Source of the DNA: Acanthosoma haemorrhoidale
Lineage: Eukaryota > Arthropoda > Insecta > Hemiptera > Acanthosomatidae
Reading direction: 5' to 3'
DNA length: 64,000 nt
Assembly (NCBI GenBank): GCA_930367205.1
Contig: OV884012.1
Location: forward strand, 51,481,239-51,545,238
Shown here: positions 36,415 through 49,900 of the stretch, one piece after another
Numbering within the stretch: position 1 is the first letter of the stretch
Layout of the letters: every line of letters starts with the position of its first letter
Notes under the pieces: generated by a model
The model's database searches: none
What the model was told of the DNA's origin: nothing
The model's input: the letters and a program-made list of their open reading frames with translations, nothing else
Made by a program: the position numbers and the translations under genes

Positions 36415-39169
36415 CTATAAAGGCTGTGAGGCTTATAGAATTCTGAAGTCCAGGAGCGAACAACGTCGACGTCACGAAGAAGAAAAGCCAGCCACAGGTA
36501 GCCCAAGAAGCGCCCCCGCCAGAAGTTTGAGGCCTTCAGTCTCTTTTGCTGATGCGGTTCGGAACAGAGAGCAGTCACAGGCATTGCCCACTCCTCCTCC
36601 GCAAGTTCTTCTTTCCCAGCACTCCGCTCATCCCAGCAACCAGCAAACCCAATCCATCCTCAATCATACATCTCGCATATTCCTCCACCTTCAAGCTCCT
36701 CAGACCTCACTAGTCTATTAACGTCATTCCTCTCAGAGTTCAGAACCCTAATTACCCCTCTTATTTCCCTTCTTACAAATCTTGTCACCTACCTCATCCC
36801 CATTAAACAAAACCCATAAGTGGATTTTTCCGACTCCTTATCCATTCTCCTTTGAAATGCGAATGGTGTTCGCACCCACACTAACGAACTGACAGCACTA
36901 CTCCATGACAAGAACATCCACGTAGCTCTCATTACTGAAACAACACTTACAAGTAAGCGACCTTTTACAGTTCGACAGTACCAGACTTATCGAATTGATC
37001 ACCCAGATGGAAGAGCACATGCAGGCACCGCTGTCATTGTCCATAACTCCATTTCCCATCACATAGTTCCTTTGGTAGCACATGATTTCCTTCAGTCCAC
37101 TGCAGTGTCAATCAGCACCTCCCCTTCCCCCCTTACTCTAGCATCAGTGTACTGCCCTCCCAATAAATCCATTTCCGACTCCCAATTCATCTCCTTTCTA
37201 GACTCCATCGGACATGTTTCCTTGTGGGTGGGGACTTTAACGCAAAGCATTAACATTGGGGCTCAAGATCCACAAATACACGAGGACGTGCTTTGCTGTC
37301 TGCACTCACACGGAAACATTGCTCCACTATCTCTTCTGACAGAGTCACCTATTGGCCATAAGATCCCAACCGAAATCCAGATTTCCTAGACGTTTTCTTC
37401 TAAAATAGTTTGGGAACACTAAACTATTCACTCAAGCGCCTCGATGACCTCTCCTCCGATCATAGCCCTTTATTATTAACCATTTCCCTAAGACCTATCC
37501 ACAATCTGCCACCTCCTTCATTTATCAGGGGCCCAGTTGATTGGGACCACTTTCGCCAGATTCTTACAGACTCTGTAGACCTCAAAGTACCCCTGAAAAC
37601 ATCCCAAGACCTAGATGATGCAGTGCATTCCTTCACTACTCTGATCCAGGGGTCGGCCTGGGAGGCATCGTCACCCCACCGTCATCTAAAAAATCACAAT
37701 CACAATCACTGCTCAACAAGGCCTTCGCGTTGTCGATCACATCTCCTCAGCCCTCGAATCCAAACAGTATTGCACTTCAGCCTTTCTTGATATAGCTCAA
37801 GTTTTTGACAGGGTTTTGGCACGCAGGTTCGCTTTACAACCTCAGAGGATATTTACCGCAGACCCTATTCCTAATCCTACAGTCCTACCTTTCAAACCGC
37901 TTCTTCCAAGTCCGCTGTGGTTTAGAAAATCCTAACTACTATCCCATAAAAGCAGGAGTTCCACAGGGCAGCGTCCTGGGTCCCATCCTCTATAATCTAT
38001 ACACCGCTGATGTCCCCTCCACCACCAATACCATCTTGGCAACATTTGCAGATGACACTGCAGTCCTGTCAACCCATTCAGACCCTAATATAGCATCCCA
38101 ACACCTTCAAAAACACCTTGATGAGATTGAGTATTGGTGCAACCAATGGTGAATCAAGGTCAATGAAGCAAAATACTCCCACATAACCTTCACTCTCTGC
38201 CGCAAGTCCTGTCCGCCAGTTTTTTTAAATTCGATTCCTCTCCCTGTGTCTGAGACGGTAAGGTATCTAGGCTTCCATCTCGACTGACATGGACTGACAT
38301 GGAACCCGCATACGAGGCTAAATTAATTCCAATCCTCTCGCTGTATCCGAGATAATACGGTACTTAGGCTTCCATCTCAACAAACGGCTGGCCCGGAACC
38401 CACATACGAGGCTAAAAAGACAAGAAGAACTAAACAGACGGTTTGGACAACTGTACAGACTACTTCGAAGGACATCCCATCTCTCAATAGAAAATAAACT
38501 ACTTATTTACAAAGTTATACTTAAGCTAGTCTGGACATACGGAATAGAGCTATGGGGGACAGCAAAAAAGTCGAACATCAAGCGCATCCAATCCTTTCAA
38601 TTGAAAGTCCTGAGAACAATAGTAAATGCCCCTTATTACGTTAGCAACAAAACCCTTCACAATGATCTGAATATACCCTATATTCTTGAACTCATCCCTT
38701 CCAAGTTCATAAAATTCCATAGTAACCTAACCAACCACCCTAATTCCCTAGCACAGTCATTGCACTGTACCACTCATCCCTATCTCCGAGGAGGGAGATT
38801 AAAACGGCAGTGGCCTCTTGACCTGCTATAACTAATTGTTAGTGGGGAGTCCTGGCAATGGCCAATTTCTCTAATTATGTCCTGAGCGTCTGTGGCACTC
38901 GCGCTCTTGGTCAGCCTCCGCTAGCTCTTATCCAGTGACGCGGCTGACTTAGGAGCGTGGGGGACTTCCCAAGAATCCGCTGCCTCGTTCGCATGCGAGG
39001 GAGGTGACAATCATGTGGACTTGGGGGGCCTCTGGGCTGTTTGTAAATATTGTATGAATGAGCGAGTGAATGATGTTGTAAATATGGTATGAATGATAAC
39101 ATTTATCTCAATTACTTATTGTCTAATAAAGAAGGCAGATTGTAATTTTATCTTAATAAATTGTTGTTG
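36415..39169 (+). mobile_element. Jockey-like LINE, copy B (5'-truncated, internally deleted)
   Basis: Starts within the third ORF1 zinc knuckle (YKGCEAY) and runs to the 3' (TTG)3 tail. ORF1 stops with TAA at 36817-36819, followed in frame by ORF2 without an ATG, as in copy A. The endonuclease SDH motif is intact here (LSSDHSPLLL). About 780 bases are deleted near 37710, removing the N-terminal half of the reverse transcriptase; GVPQGSVLGPILYN and FADD remain downstream. A CGA-to-TGA stop follows YWCNQW (38152). Bases about 38222-38305 are partly repeated at 38328-38413. The ORF2 end (RLKRQWPLDLL) is at about 38831. Confidence 0.9.
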
Positions 39170-39217
39170 ACTCCTCCTCCAATTAAAATAGGAAGAGTCA
39201 GAAACAGCTATATAAAA

Positions 39218-40470
39218 GAACTTTTATTTTTAAAAAATCATATTTTTTTAAAGAATTCAAAATATAATTTTGTACCACAAAAGACTTACAATCAGTAAAA
39301 AATGAATTCCAGTCATTGGGTCATCAAAAAATTTAAAAAAAACCAAGCAAACTGAGCTGGGGGCTTAAAACGTACAGGCGGTACGTCAGTCCTACTGCTG
39401 AACATCATTTAAAATTATTGCCTTTGCGCAACCGCAAAATGTTTAGCAGAGTCTCATCCTCCTTGATCAGAAGGAAACATCTATCAATTGGCCTCAAAGG
39501 GTGTGTCGCCAGACAAAAACCATTTCTTTGACCTGTTAGCAAACACAAGCTGCTTATTTTTGTATAAGATCACGAAAATTAGACGGAAGAAGAGTGGAAC
39601 AAACTAATAATAGAATAGTATCTGGTTCAAAGACTTTTTCACACCACTGTACATGCTGTGGCATTATTTGAAAGAAAGTGCAGAGAATCTAAGATTACAC
39701 AATTCCTTTATTTTCCCACAGGATAACGACCGGGCACAAGGCTAAAAAAACTGAAGAGTGGTTGCGTATAATCCACCACGACAGCTGTAAAGTCCTCCCT
39801 AGTCATCGTATGTTAATGCGTTACATAATTTGTGGTGTCATCTTGAGTATACATCCGTTAACACAGGACATGTACTAGAAGAAACCTGAAAAAAGTGTTT
39901 TAAAATGAGAGGATATAAATTCCGGCAAAAACAACCAAAAATTTCGTTCCTTATATGCAAAGACGTCAACATGTATTAAAGCAAAACAATGCACACCATA
40001 ACATAATATTAACTAAGAACGTTTAAACTTGTAAAAATAAAAAATAAATTTAAAATTGCCCTTTTGGTTACAGCTTAGGTTGTATTGATTTCTAGTGAAC
40101 TCGGATTCATTGCTATATTAAATAATTAATTTTTTTAATGAGCAGTGAAATGATGTAATTGTGAGGAAAAGGCACAATTGTCTGAGAAACTATTGTGACA
40201 GTCATTACGTTCTGAAGGGCAAGTGTTTAATCTGAGTTACGGAATCGGGCACATATAAAACTCACACATTAATTAGAAAATTCAAAGAACTGACAGAATT
40301 ATTACTTAATTAGTTTAAACAATGAAGATAAGGCAAACAGTCAGTACCTTAAGATTGTAATCATTCGCTCTCAGTGTTTTACCAGTTGTAATGCTACTAT
40401 GACAACTTGACTTTGAAATACGACTAATTGTAAATATTTATAATTCAAAATATTAAAGCAGTGAATTCGG
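39218..40470. other. Unassigned AT-rich DNA
   Basis: No gene, motif or repeat family recognised. Confidence 0.4.
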
Positions 40471-40560
40471 ACTGTTGTGTGGTATAGTGGTTAGCATATG
40501 CTACGTGATATGAAAGTTCAAGGTTTAAATCCCTAGATGTAAAGAGTTCTTTCAATTTCC
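40471..40560 (+). repeat. tRNA-derived SINE head
   Basis: A box TGGTATAGTGG (40480-40490) followed by TTAGCAT, then B box AGGTTTAAATCCC (40521-40533), spaced as in a tRNA gene. CATAT/ATATG can form an anticodon-like stem. The acceptor stem does not pair, so this is tRNA-derived rather than a working tRNA. Confidence 0.5.
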
Positions 40561-40973
40561 TACTAAATTTATAAATAAACAATGTAAGAGATTCAGGTTC
40601 TGGAGCCTTATTACATTTGAATATTTGTATCCAGGTATGAGCATTATGGCTCTCAAAACAGAAAGAGGGTTGGCAGTGAGTCGGGTAGGGGTCGTTCCCG
40701 GAGGCTGCTTACATCTTCACAATATGATCGCTACGAGGGAGCGCTAAATATTTCACAAGTCCCCAGAGTTTCTTTATTTCAGTTAACATGACGATAGTTT
40801 GAGGCATACTGCTGGAGACATTTCGATTTGTCCTATCTATAGTAATATATAAGACAGGAACAATAACTGTATTAAAATTAAAATTATGAAACTACATAAT
40901 TGTAAATTGGAAGGCTGATTGTGGGCTATTTACATTAATAAATATACACCTTTCTTTGCTACCCTCAATTTAG

Positions 40974-41341
40974 TTTACACTGATACAAGCGCTTTCAGTG
41001 CCTATACCACCATTGTTGCTACATCCCAATGTCATATATCTTGCAAATAAAATTATTGAAGTGAAAAGTTAAAATAAATCCTAAAGCAATCAGATTTGTT
41101 CATATAAATACAGTACTTTGACTTTTTACTTTTAAATTTATGCTATCTTTTAAATAAAATAACCTAATATTACATAAATTTAAACATAAAAAGTCAAAGT
41201 ACTGTATTTATATTAACAGATCTGATTGCTTTAGGATATAATTTAACTTTTCACGTCAATAATTTTATTTGTAAGACACATGATGGTATAGCAACAATGG
41301 TGGTTTATTTTCAAAGCACCAACAGCGCTCTTTAGTGTAAA
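40974..41341. mobile_element. Foldback (MITE-like) element with long arms
   Basis: About 368 bases built from two inverted arms of roughly 160-175 bases, starting TTTACACT (40974) and ending AGTGTAAA (41341), with a short AT-rich centre near 41130-41175. The arms share long blocks, for example AAAGTCAAAGTACTGTATTT against its complement, and CCACCATTGTTGCTA against its complement. It has no coding capacity. A transcript would form a long, imperfect double-stranded hairpin. The superfamily is not determined; no clear target duplication was found. Confidence 0.85.
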
Positions 41342-41387
41342 TAAATTGTGGGTAGACCAGAGAAAATTTATTCATAAGTTTTATTAA

Positions 41388-41520
41388 GATTGTATGAATG
41401 AGCGAGTGAATGATGAACTGTAAACATTGTATGAATGAGAGCATATATCTTAATTACTTATTGCCTTATAAAAGGCAGATTGTAATTATTGCACAATAAA
41501 GGAATTTAACTAACTAAAAA
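41388..41520 (+). mobile_element. Jockey-like LINE, copy D (3' UTR only)
   Basis: 133-base insertion holding only the family's 3' UTR (TATGAATGAGCGAGTGAATG repeat, AATAAA, then an A-rich tail). It is flanked by a perfect 12-base duplication AAGTTTTATTAA at 41376-41387 and 41521-41532. Confidence 0.9.
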
Positions 41521-41532
41521 AAGTTTTATTAA

Positions 41533-43453
41533 ATTACTCGTAAGATCCGACGTTTTCCCATATTAGGTGGAATTTTTTTTTTTTTATATAGTGTGCATAA
41601 TTGAATAATTTAAAGTTTATTTAACGATCGTGAAACAATCTACTTTGTACTTTTGACCAAAAATGCTTCATTTGATTGGACAAACACTTTTGGTCAGTAA
41701 ACTACAACAATATTGGTGTACAAGTATATATTGGTGTAAATATTTAAAATAAAAACATAAGTCAAGTGGTATTTATAAATAGTTCTAACTTAATTTTACT
41801 TATAGCTAAATCAGTACAAGTGTGGTTTTAGGTTACTGATGAAAAAAGTTGGATTGAATTCATACTTGACTACAAACCAAGCAGTCAGTCAGAACCTCGT
41901 TGCGAACTTGCCAATAATGAACTTACCTTCAAAGAAAGTTTTTCTTGGAAAACTCAAGGGCTTGCAGGAGTTGCTCCCCTCTAGAAGATTTTTTTCATTT
42001 TTATAAAAAGGATTAATATTAGATTATGATCCAGTATACCAAGATTCATTGTCTGTCTGAGTGAGCGGCTAGGTAGCCCTGTGTATAAGCTACAACACTC
42101 CTTATGACTTCAGAGGCATTTGACTAAGTTAAAATTTTTATTTATTTGTTACGTATTCTTTAATAATGATAGCTTTGATAACGACTGTTAACTGGCTCGC
42201 CCCTACAGACAGCAGTTCAATTATGATGAAGTCACAAGGTTGCATCCTCTCTGTAATGTGTCTTAGAGATCATGGGCTGGTGAATAAAAGTTTTAAGTTA
42301 AGATAAGGTCTTGGATAAAAGGAATGAGGGTGGAAAGAACTTGCATTCATTTAGCGGTTTAAGAATTTTATTTTATTTTTTGAGGTAAAGGTGTGGTTAC
42401 CCACCCTGGCCGTCCCAACCTCCCAACTCTTATTACAAATATCACGGATATTCCTTATCAGGTAGATATAATTTAGATTCTCTATTGTCATTTTTGTAGT
42501 CTCTACAGACGATATTTGTAGGTGTATTAATTAGCAAAATCTAAAATTCAATTCATTTTTAAAATTAACATTGAGAAACAAAAATTTCTTGAGGTTATAC
42601 TGCGAAAATATGACAATTATAGTAGGATTAATTCATAAATATAGTTTTCTTCTAATGACCAAACACATAACACTGCCTACAGAAAAGATAAGCCACGGGA
42701 GAAATGAAGTTTTTCCTGATATTCGTTTTCTTTCCATCATTATGCTCGGGGTAGACCACCCTGGATTAAAAAAGAAAGCCTGGTAATGGACTCTCCGCTG
42801 CCTTCCAACAAAACCTTTCAACTCTCTGCTGCAGAAAATAAAAACAATTCATACTTTTGTATTTCGGTGAGATAGCATAAAATTATTTCGTTAAATACTG
42901 TAGTGTTTATTTATTCACTTCCTGTGGCTATCGATTTATTCTTATATACATTTATACATAAGATTGATTTAAAATTTTAGTTGTCAAAAATTAAACAAAC
43001 AATAATTATTTTAACTGAAAGAATGACTATATTGAATGCTTAAAAAATGATGCTATGGAAATCCTTGAATTAACAAGTATGTACTCCACCACAAAGACAT
43101 ATCAACAATGAGTTTTAGTTGCAATGAAAACACATGATATTGAGAACATGGACTCAAACCCCATGATGTAGGGGAAGCACTCTTGGATCCTGTTCTCATA
43201 GGTTAATGGTTAGCATACCGACTTCTAATTGCGGAGACCCCCTTCCTCCTACCCCAGCTCCTCTAAAGATTTTACCTTTAGGCGATAGGTGGTCAGATTT
43301 GATTTCATTCAGCATCGTGAGTAGTAAGTAGATACTTAAATAAAGAAGTTGCATATCCAGTTTATAAACCGAAATAAACCTGGAAAGCTAACAACCTAAA
43401 CTCATCAGTGTTTCACTATGGATGTTAGGCAGTAATACTTGGTTTTCAGCTTT
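41533..43453. other. Unassigned AT-rich DNA with one weak tRNA-like A box
   Basis: TAGGTTAATGGTTAGCATACC at 43199-43219 resembles the A-box region of the tRNA-like heads elsewhere, but no B box is clear. No gene seen. Confidence 0.4.
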
Positions 43454-43463
43454 AGTATATTTC

Positions 43464-44271
43464 TACAGGGCAGTTTCCTGGGTCCCATCCTCTATAACCT
43501 ATACACCGCCGATGTCCCCTCTACCCCCAATACCTTCTTGGCAACATTTGGAGATGACAGTGCAGCCATGTCATCCTATCCAGACCCCGAAATAGCATCC
43601 CATAACCTTCAAAAACACCTTGATGAGATCGAGTATTGGTCCAACCAATGGTGAACCAAAGTTAAGCTTAATTATTAACAGTGGTTATTAAGTGGTTATA
43701 ACCTTTACCCTCTGCCGCAAGTCCTGTCAACTAGTTTTTTTTTATTCCATTCCTCTTACTGTATCCGAGACAGTACGGTATTTAGGCTTCCACCTCGACA
43801 AAAGGCTGACATGGAACCCACAGACTAGGCTAAAAAGACAAGGACCAAACAGACGCTTTGGACAACTGTACATACTGCTTCAAAGGACATCCATCCCATC
43901 TCTCTATAGATAATAAATGACTAATCTACAAAGTTATACTTAAGCCAATCTGGACATACGGAGGACAGCAAAATAGTCGATCATCCTTTCAATCAAAAGT
44001 CCTGAGAACAATAGCAAATGCCACAATAGTAAATATTACGTCAGCAACAAGCTCTTCATGTCACTTCCCAAGACTCCACTTCGTCTTTCGCATGCGAGGG
44101 AGGTGACAACCATGTGGACTGTGGATGCTTCTGGGCTGCTAATAAATACTGTATAAATGAGTGAGTGAATGGAAATTGTAAATATCGCATGGATGAGGAC
44201 AATTTCTTATTGCCCAATAAAGCAGATTATAATTTTATCGCAATAAAGAGGTTTCAATTAAAAAAAAAAGA
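43464..44271 (+). mobile_element. Jockey-like LINE, copy C (3' part)
   Basis: Begins at the CAGGGC of the GVPQGS motif; GSFLGPILYNLYTADV and a mutated FGDD (for FADD) follow. The C-terminal region is frameshifted and has small deletions. The 3' UTR ends AATAAAGAGGTTTCAATT plus an A tail. An 8-base duplication AGTATATT lies at 43454-43461 and 44272-44279. Confidence 0.85.
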
Positions 44272-44279
44272 AGTATATT

Positions 44280-46705
44280 CCTGTTGAAAGGTACTGAAAT
44301 TATCTAATCTCTTTGTAACTTTACAGCAATACATTTATTATGCTATTTCAGAACAATCCAACAAAATAAAGATCCAACAAATCTACAAACATGGCAATCT
44401 GTCGATAATGACAGAGGTTATGTCAAGACCTATTGACATAGGTTCTGGCAGAAGAAATAGCTGCCACAGTTCACAGTTCCCTGAGAGCAACAGATGAAGG
44501 GCAATCGATTCAACCCTTCATATCCCGCCCTTGGCCAGAAACTAATTTCGTCCAGTCCTTTCTTAGCTCTCTTCCCCCAATGCAATATTTCACAGCTCCA
44601 ATATCCAAAGGCGAGGTCTTTCAAATGAATTGATGATTGTGTAAATGATGAAAATAGGTCGAAGTTTAAAACTAAGGAATTTCAATGATTTAAAAAGTAA
44701 AATCATAAAGAATGAAAATACAATAGTTTTCTCATCTACAAGGATCTCAAGGCTAAACACTTAAATGTCAATGGAGGTGACGGTATTCAAATTTGTAATA
44801 TGTACTAAAGAAAATTTAATTGTCTCCTAAGTTGGTGTTTCTCCCGTCATTTTTTTATCCTAGTCTTTGTGAGCCCCTCGTCAAGCATGACATACATTTT
44901 ACATAGAGGTTCCATTTGATATTAGAAATTCACAAAAAATAAAGCCAAAATATCTTCATAAAATATTAGCCCCATAAACACTTATTTTGATTTATAATAA
45001 ATTACTTGGTAAAATTGTTTTATAATATAATAATATATATTGTATTGCCCTCGGGTATAATAAATGGTAAATATTTAGATATAATTTTGATACCGAGATA
45101 TTGTAGATATACCTGACTTGGGCATGTACCGTAAATAGGGAAAGACCTCCCGCTCCTAATTTGGTGCTCTTACTAACCACTGTTAATAATTACTAGAACT
45201 TCTATTAATAGCTAGAGAATATATGTATATGACATTGAAGTATTAAATAATAGAATATAGCTTACTAATCGAAATAAATAAAAAACACACACATCGTAAA
45301 CAATACATTTTTTTATGGGCGAGGCTACTAATTCCCTTCATCAACTAGTTATTGTGGATTTAGACCCTATCTTAGAGCAGGAACGGTTCATCTACTGGTT
45401 ATAAGCTTACAACCCTTTGTGAAAAGGGGTTGGTTACAGATATGATTTTAAGGTGGGCCTTGATAAAGGGTGGGGAATGTATACAGGGCTGGAGGCGGCC
45501 TTGGAGAGAACAGTGCTCCAATCAATCTAGAAGGAGGCGTGGCGTGGCCGCTCCAGGAGTCTCAATGGCATTCCTGCCGATCGGAGTATCCGCTATCCGC
45601 CTTTGTCGGCCCCGCTAGGACGAGAGGGCCTGGCTCTACGGACAGGACACAGGGCGAAGGAGTATCAGCAAATGTTGACAACCTTGGATAAACCCCACCT
45701 GAGTACCCTGTCTTGGTAATAATTTAATTCTACCGCTTGATCCGAGGATCAGTCGCCTCGTTATGTATTCTCTAGTACACCAAAGAAGTTTCCATTCTTC
45801 TACAGCGACAACAATGTGTTTCCATCAGTTATACAGTAAACTGTATTCTTACAAATATACCGTCAAATTTAAGGGATAATGAGTATTCAGTTAACCATTT
45901 CCAAGAGCATAGAACAATTTCCAACGAATCCACATCGTTTAATAATTAACACGTCTACAAATAAATTTATTTTTGGGTAGAAAAACTTGTAAAATAATAT
46001 ACAATATTATCAGGGAGCCGGTTTCTCCGGGTCAGATCAAATCAATAAAAATTTATGAAAGGATTGTTAAAATACAAAACTATTCGGAATGTGTAAACTT
46101 AATTTTATTTGCTAAAACCATTTTAATCGTTGAAAATGCTATTAAAAATATATATGTAACAATAATATTATCCTATTAAAAAAAAACCATTGTTCATTTC
46201 TTAGGGTTTAGTTTCTAAAATATCTTTGAATTTATTATTACATTATCATCTTTAATATGTCTTTAATCATGGTTACATAATCTGAGGCTCACCCTGCAGT
46301 GATTTGACTCATCCCTAGTAACTATCGTTCAGAGAATGTAAATTTAATTATATCTTTTAATTAGAACATAATAGAGATGTTCACAAAATAAATTACATTT
46401 TGAGTTTCATTAAAATAATGCTACTTGAACGCGGCCATATTATTACAAGGCTACAGAAACGGGCATGAAAAGGGTCCAGTTCATTTCCTAAAAATAATTT
46501 TAAGAACAATGGAGAATAGCTTATCAATTCACGCTTACAAATAATTCAAGTTTTTTTCTGTTTCTCAAAGGAAGTTGAAAAAAAAACTTTGTGACCCACA
46601 TCATTCTCCGGGCGAGCATGCATTTAAACATGCGCCTGAAGTGTTTTTTCCTTCCTTGATCCTTATTTATTGCCTGTTTTAGTGAAACCATTGTCTTCTG
46701 TTAAG
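44280..46705. other. Unassigned DNA with a GC-rich patch
   Basis: Mostly AT-rich. Bases 45430-45700 are clearly GC-richer, with short open frames lacking motifs; possibly mobile-element debris. Confidence 0.4.
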
Positions 46706-46901
46706 GCCCGAGACTTCTCAAAACAACAAATAATTTTCAAGAGCCCCTCCATTTTCCCAAATGGCTACTTATTTTGAATGCTGTGCGTAGAGTTCACCTT
46801 GGCAAAAACACGCGAGCATTCTTGGGGAAGGATCCTCGCTATGAGCTGGGCAACTTCACGCTCGGTAACTGGAGGACTCCGCTGGACCAAGGGCACTGTG
46901 T
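46706..46901 (+). other. Possible internal exon
   Basis: Sixty-five codons open between an AAG acceptor (46703-46705, after a pyrimidine-rich stretch) and a strong donor GT|GTAAGT (gt at 46902). GC is higher than in the surroundings. The peptide includes FLGKDPRYELGNFTLGNW. I do not recognise it. It could be an exon of the gene starting at 25672 or a mobile-element remnant. Confidence 0.25.
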
Positions 46902-49900
46902 GTAAGTCGATAAGGGTGGGACTGACAATCGCCTGGCCTCTCTCTACCTTTGTCTAATGCATCCTGTTTTCGGTCCACTGGCCACTCCTCCCAACGAGAG
47001 TTCTTTTAAACGGGCCACTACTGTTTATTCATGCCCTCTCAATCAAGAAGAGAAACCACATGTATAAAACAAGAAGCAATTCACGGAGAAAATCACAAAC
47101 GTTTATATTGATAGGGGATACAAGCCCTTTCCTCCCTTTGATAATACTAGCAATATTTCGGACAAAACCCTAATGACCCAGTTTTTTCATTAGGCACTAC
47201 ACGGTAGATATTATCTCCTCAATATGACGAAGCCTCAAAGGGGATAGCTCTCAGAACTAAGATGGACGCAAAATTAAAAGTATGTTCAGATATTATTTAT
47301 GATTTCGCTATTACTAAAATTATTATTCGCTATTACTATTATTAAAATAAATTCGTTTAAATTAAGTTTAACTTTTTAAGAACGTCTTCCTTCGCTACAT
47401 TTGGCTTTATTTTCTTGTAGGCCAACGTTTCAATTAACTGAACTAAAGTAAAATTTAGTTTGGAATAGATTCATGTGATTTTGCCTACGTGACTTCCAGA
47501 GTTGTGTGAATGTTTTCTGTAAAGATCATCAACATACGCTTGTATTTAGAAACACCTTGTCGGCACGCCCACCAAGGGATGTATCGCCGACCTAGCCGCT
47601 CCCTGGCAGGCGTCAGAAAGGAAAAACCTGAGGTATTTTACGTTCGCTGGCGGCCTAGTTGGATGACAACTTAATTCGTGTTTGTGTGTTGATCTGACTC
47701 CGTAAGATCTTAGAAGGTGTGCTCCGACACTATACAATGTTCATGAGAAGAGGTGCGGGGTAGGTATTATAGGTAGTTTACGTGGTCTTGAAATGACCAC
47801 AAATTCACACTTGGTATCTGAGGGTAGGTCAGTCCGGATCCCAAAGACGAGTGTGAATTGCAAGGAGGTAGACTGGGGGACGCTACTAGGCACATTTTGT
47901 AGGGGGCCAGAACTTTATCTGCATAGAAGAGGTCCCTTTCAAAGATACGAAGTTTAGCAGGCAGTAATCAGAAATCTCCACTGGGAAGGCTGTGGGGGCT
48001 GACAGTGCTACGACTTAATCTAGTGGGTGAGGGATAGAGAGGCGCAAAGGTTATAAAATAAAAAAGCCATAGCTCGAGTAAAGCAGCAAGCGTTAGTGGT
48101 TTTACACTGATCTCAGTGTTCACACCAAGCGTCTGATTCTGACTGAATAATTTTTTTTTTCCTTTTTACAAACCCATTAACCATTTTCTCGAAACAAATA
48201 CTTTACTGCATCATACATGAATTAAATCACTTGGGATGCAATAAAAAAAAATTGTAATTTCTGTCTTATATAGGCAGGTAGATTTCTGCACGCTAATGAG
48301 GGGCCAGATTTTTCTAATCAATCAGGATGGTATTAATTATTCTAACCAATCAGGCTCGACTACAGCAGCAGTGAGTGTTCTCAGTATCGGGAATATGAAC
48401 TAGTCCCGCCTCTCTATACTGACGCCGTAAATTTATTGATGTACAAAAAAATTGGAAAAGTAGGAGGGTGGTCTTAGGTCCGTGATGAATTTAGCACAGG
48501 GCACCCTTATTCCCACTAATTTCCACAATGAATGACCATGACCAAAACTATGTTCCAAAATATTTACATGAGACTCACTTCAGTAATGTTTTCAATATCC
48601 CCCCACCAGCTCCCGGTGTTGATATTAGGATATGAATATTTCTTGATTTTCTACCGTTCGTCTGATAGTATTCAATAATAGTTTTCACAGTATTTAGAAA
48701 TATCAATCACACCCCAGAAGAGCTTATGCGTGCCGACGTTTATCATGTTCAATTATTTTTTGCATATTTCTTATTATTTCATTAACGATAACAAACATAG
48801 CGAAACCAGGTAGACATACAGATAAACATATGTTCGCCATGTAACTGTTTGAAAGTAGAGCCTCTCCCTCCGGGCTCACCAAATATGAATATTCGAAATA
48901 TCACGACTCGAAATATTGGTATATAGGCAATGATGTGAAATCGTTTAATAGATGACGTGAATCTTTAAATATAAGAACAAAAGAATGTTCATATAAGAAC
49001 AAGATATTTGTTCTACTTTCCGTGGGAAAGTCCTTGTCGACCGAAATGCACCCATCCAACACTATAAGGGCCTTGACAAGCCTTCGATAGGAACATGCGC
49101 TCATTGTCAGGGCTTTGATGAACAGCCTAGCAAATGAATGGTTTTGCTGAGGAGAAACGACTACATTTTTGTAAGGCTGCATTGCAACTCGTCTTTCTGC
49201 AAATGACGTGTCAATATAGCTTCGTTTATTCACAATGGTTTTCTTTATGTTGCGCTATGCTATGCATTTTAAAATTGTTTTATTGTGGCATGTAGAAAAC
49301 AATGTGGTTCCGAAACGAAACAACGTTGTGTTTAAATTTGAAACTATGTACCCCGTGTTTGCCTAGTGATCGGGTTCTATCAGGTGCTTGAGTTAGTTTG
49401 ACATTACGATACTTAGCAACGTTTAGATTTGGTGGTTCTCGGTTTCTTGGATCCTCCATTTTTTAATACATAATCGTAAATAATACGAGAGATACATTTG
49501 AAGGCTATGTATTTTCAAGACAATTTTAGCTTAAATCTTTTCGATTCGCTATTCAAGTTCGTTCAAATTTCTCCCACAGACGAAAGTACCTTTATTCCCC
49601 AAAAATGTCCTTACTTCAGCCGGGATCTAACAAGGGATTCTATGCCAAATAATCATTCCTATTACTACTAGGCTATGGAGAAGTCTAATATGTACAATTA
49701 AATATTTTGAATATTGTAAACATTATAATTTTCGATCTCATACAATTATTCGATATTATAAAAATGGATTTAAAGGGAAATGGATATAAAAATTATACAT
49801 AGATATTTATTATTTAATATATTGCTTAACAAAACCTACAAGGATGTAGTGGCTAGTAATGGTATTCATTAAGAATCTATTGGGGCTACAGTATACCAAA

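Noticed and set aside
40480..40540. Functional tRNA gene
   Set aside because: A and B boxes are present but the acceptor stem does not pair and the loop sizes are wrong.
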